Both the position numbers and the translations under genes were made by a program. A stretch of 7,205 bases of DNA from assembly GCA_031276055.1 (NCBI GenBank), contig JAISNW010000178.1:1-7205 (forward strand), in the 5' to 3' direction. Positions 5,964 through 7,205 of the stretch are shown here, in pieces (position 1 is the first letter of the stretch; each line of letters begins with the position of its first letter). The notes under the pieces were generated by a model. That model did no database searches and was not told where the DNA came from. It worked only from the letters and a program-made list of their open reading frames with translations. This DNA comes from Deferribacteraceae bacterium. GTDB taxonomy: Bacteria > Chrysiogenota > Deferribacteres > Deferribacterales > JAISNW01.

Positions 5964-6956
5964 CTACCACCTCAGAGCAGGAGTGTTTACAGGAGCATCC
6001 CAGCAAGAGAGGATCTCTTGATCAGCCTTCAAACAGGTGATAGAAAAACCTTGCATTTCAAGGGAGGTTATATAATTGCCGACTAGAGAACGCACAGGGG
6101 GCAGTCCGTTGGCTTTTAAGACTTCCGCAGCCTTTGCATAGAGGAGGTAGAGCTCTATTAGAGGCGTTCCCCCCATACCGTTAAGCATAACAATAGCCTC
6201 ATCCCCTGCTTTATGCGGAAGATCTTTTAGAATAGGTTCAAGCATCATCTCTACTAGTTCATCAGCGGGTTTTATAGGGATTCTGGCGCTGCCGGGCTCG
6301 CCGTGGATTCCTATGCCGAATTCCAACTCATTGTCTGCAAGGGTAAAGGTAGGTTTGCCTGCCGCAGGAACTATGCAAGAGGTGGCGGCGATCCCTATAG
6401 AACGTGCATTTTCATTGCAACGGCGTGCAAGCTCCGCCACTTTTTCCAGCGGTGCACCCTCTTCAGCTTTCGCACCGCACACCTTTTCCACAAGAACAGT
6501 TGCGCCTACCCCCCTGCGCCCTGCAGTATATAGGCTGTCTTTAACAGCTACATCGTCGTTGATGACAACAGAGGTGGATTTAATCCCCTCGCTTTCACAG
6601 AGGGCGGCTGCCATCTCAAAGTTCATTATATCGCCTGTGTAGTTTTTAATGATGAAGAGAACCCCTTTTCCGCTGTCAACAGCTTTTGCCGCCGCCTGCA
6701 TCTGATCAGGGGTGGGTGAGGTGAATACATTGCCTGGACAAGCCGCATCCAGCATCCCAAAGCCTACATAGCCCGCATGGAGCGGTTCATGCCCGCTTCC
6801 GCCGCCGCTGGCTAAAGCCGCCTTTCCAACTTTTCTATCTTTTCTAAATACAAAGCACGGCTCTCTGTTGACATCGATAAGATCGCTGTAGACAAGTTTC
6901 ATACCTTCCAAGGACTGGCTAACCACACTGTCAGGATCATTAATAAACTTTTTCAT
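5964..6956 (-). CDS. dhaK: Dihydroxyacetone kinase substrate-binding subunit DhaK
   Basis: DhaK binds dihydroxyacetone as a covalent hemiaminal on a histidine and presents it to DhaL for phosphorylation to dihydroxyacetone phosphate, feeding glycolysis. At 330 residues it has the length of PTS-type DhaK (E. coli about 356) rather than of the ATP-dependent single-chain kinases, which carry a fused DhaL domain. GGGSGHEPLHAG (51-62) supplies His56, NYTGDIMNF (105-113) supplies Asp109, and FGIGIHGEPG (213-222) supplies His218. All three fall on the E. coli numbering, so the active site is complete. The start is supported by AAGGTGAGAG at 6963-6972, six bases before the ATG. It is the first gene of the operon, directly behind a TATAAT box. 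DhaL and DhaM follow in the E. coli order. A non-catalytic DhaK paralog is unlikely, since His218 is present. Confidence 0.95.
   Translation of the reverse strand: MKKFINDPDSVVSQSLEGMKLVYSDLIDVNREPCFVFRKDRKVGKAALASGGGSGHEPLHAGYVGFGMLDAACPGNVFTSPTPDQMQAAAKAVDSGKGVLFIIKNYTGDIMNFEMAAALCESEGIKSTSVVINDDVAVKDSLYTAGRRGVGATVLVEKVCGAKAEEGAPLEKVAELARRCNENARSIGIAATSCIVPAAGKPTFTLADNELEFGIGIHGEPGSARIPIKPADELVEMMLEPILKDLPHKAGDEAIVMLNGMGGTPLIELYLLYAKAAEVLKANGLPPVRSLVGNYITSLEMQGFSITCLKADQEILSCWDAPVNTPALRW
5967..5973 (-). promoter_or_regulatory. Ribosome-binding site of dhaL inside dhaK
   Basis: GAGGTGG on the - strand lies four bases before the dhaL ATG and is formed by the last Leu-Arg-Trp codons of dhaK just before its TAG. 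The Shine-Dalgarno site is therefore within the coding sequence of dhaK, which fits coupled synthesis of the two subunits in equal amounts. Confidence 0.7.
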
Positions 6957-6986
6957 TGTTATCTCTCACCTTATTATTTTACTGAT

Positions 6987-6992
6987 ATTATA
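6987..6992 (-). promoter_or_regulatory. -10 box of the dhaKLM-thiH operon
   Basis: A perfect TATAAT is read on the - strand 30 bases before the dhaK start codon, predicting a leader of about 23 bases that includes the AAGGTGAGAG ribosome-binding site. The -35 region (about 7010-7016, TTATTT or TTTATT depending on spacer) is poor. That suggests the promoter may need an activator. An inverted repeat immediately upstream (7017-7031) is a candidate site. This is a motif prediction. Confidence 0.55.
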
Positions 6993-7016
6993 ACCACATT
7001 TGCAAAACGAAATAAA

Positions 7017-7048
7017 GTAAAAAGATTTTACATAATAGAAAAAGATTT
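7017..7048. repeat. Inverted and direct repeats upstream of the dha promoter
   Basis: GTAAAA-AGA-TTTTAC at 7017-7031 is an inverted repeat centred about 44 bases before the predicted transcription start, a position typical of activator sites. Overlapping it, AAAAAGATTT occurs twice, at 7019-7028 and 7039-7048, exactly 20 bases apart, or about two helical turns. These could be binding sites for a Dha- or glycerol-responsive regulator. The DNA here is strongly AT-rich, so chance is a serious alternative. Confidence 0.35.
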
Positions 7049-7167
7049 AGCTTTTATTTCTGGCGCTTGCAAGAAATTGTTTAAATCATAAGGTTAAAAA
7101 TATTATTTTTTTTCAAAGTAAAAAAGCGTTCTGTTTTTTATTCTTGCACTCTTAAATTCCCCTTTGC

Positions 7168-7202
7168 CCTTTCGCCTTTTATGCTTGCATAAAAGAGAAA
7201 GG
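7168..7202. repeat. Long hairpin at the right edge of the window
   Basis: CCTTTC (7168-7173) and CTTTTATGC (7176-7184) pair with GCATAAAAG (7187-7195) and GAAAGG (7197-7202). This makes 15 bp broken only by a GC/A internal loop, with two bases at the tip (about four unpaired in practice). TTT follows at the window end on the + strand. It could be a terminator of a neighbouring unit or a regulator site. No gene in view ends here, so its role is open. Confidence 0.45.
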
Positions 7203-7205
7203 TTT

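Noticed and set aside
7062..7070. Sigma-54-like TGGC...TTGC sequence upstream of dhaK
   Set aside because: The GG-to-GC spacing is far shorter than the required 10 bases, and the orientation is away from dhaK.
7078..7090. FNR-like TTGTT...ATCAT site
   Set aside because: The half-sites are imperfect and separated by 3 rather than 4 bases, so it does not match TTGAT-N4-ATCAA.

Overview
The window carries five genes: the 3' end of a molybdenum-enzyme gene and an orphan FIST-domain gene on the + strand, facing a compact four-gene operon, dhaK-dhaL-dhaM-thiH, on the - strand. Base composition is moderate, with AT-rich intergenic DNA. The mix of a NapA-like oxidoreductase, PEP-dependent dihydroxyacetone (Dha) phosphorylation and a radical-SAM ThiH suggests a bacterium living anaerobically or facultatively. 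ThiH-type thiazole synthesis is typical of anaerobes and enterobacteria. The taxon cannot be fixed from sequence alone; an anaerobically respiring proteobacterium or a Deferribacteres-like organism would fit.

Layout: 1-186 is the C-terminus of a NapA-like molybdopterin oxidoreductase, followed by a GC-rich hairpin. 187-393 is a structured intergenic region with a candidate promoter, a perfect 16-bp palindrome and nested inverted repeats just before the FIST gene. 394-1545 encodes a stand-alone FIST sensory protein. 1546-1835 is a non-coding gap between convergent genes, with terminator-like hairpins. 1836-5337 and 5339-6956 hold thiH, dhaM, dhaL and dhaK, read leftwards. 6957-7205 holds the operon's promoter region, with a perfect TATAAT box, repeats and a long hairpin at the window edge.

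How the genes work together: DhaK binds Dha covalently and DhaL carries the nucleotide cofactor that phosphorylates it. DhaM re-phosphorylates DhaL-bound ADP using phosphate from PEP. Here DhaM is a 795-residue EIIA-HPr-EI fusion with a complete enzyme I, so one polypeptide plus DhaK and DhaL should run the whole PEP-to-Dha relay without separate general PTS proteins. The junctions are very tight: 1-nt gaps between dhaK/dhaL and dhaL/dhaM, and an 11-nt overlap between dhaM and thiH. This implies one message with translational coupling. The odd member is thiH, a thiamine-thiazole gene with no other thi gene beside it.

The most notable points are the full-length EI fusion, the coupling of thiH to a Dha kinase operon, the nested palindromes ahead of the FIST gene, a similar GTAAAA/TTTTAC inverted repeat upstream of both the FIST gene and the dha operon, and a G8 tract inside a conserved dhaL motif. 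No transposon, CRISPR array, tRNA or rRNA was seen.
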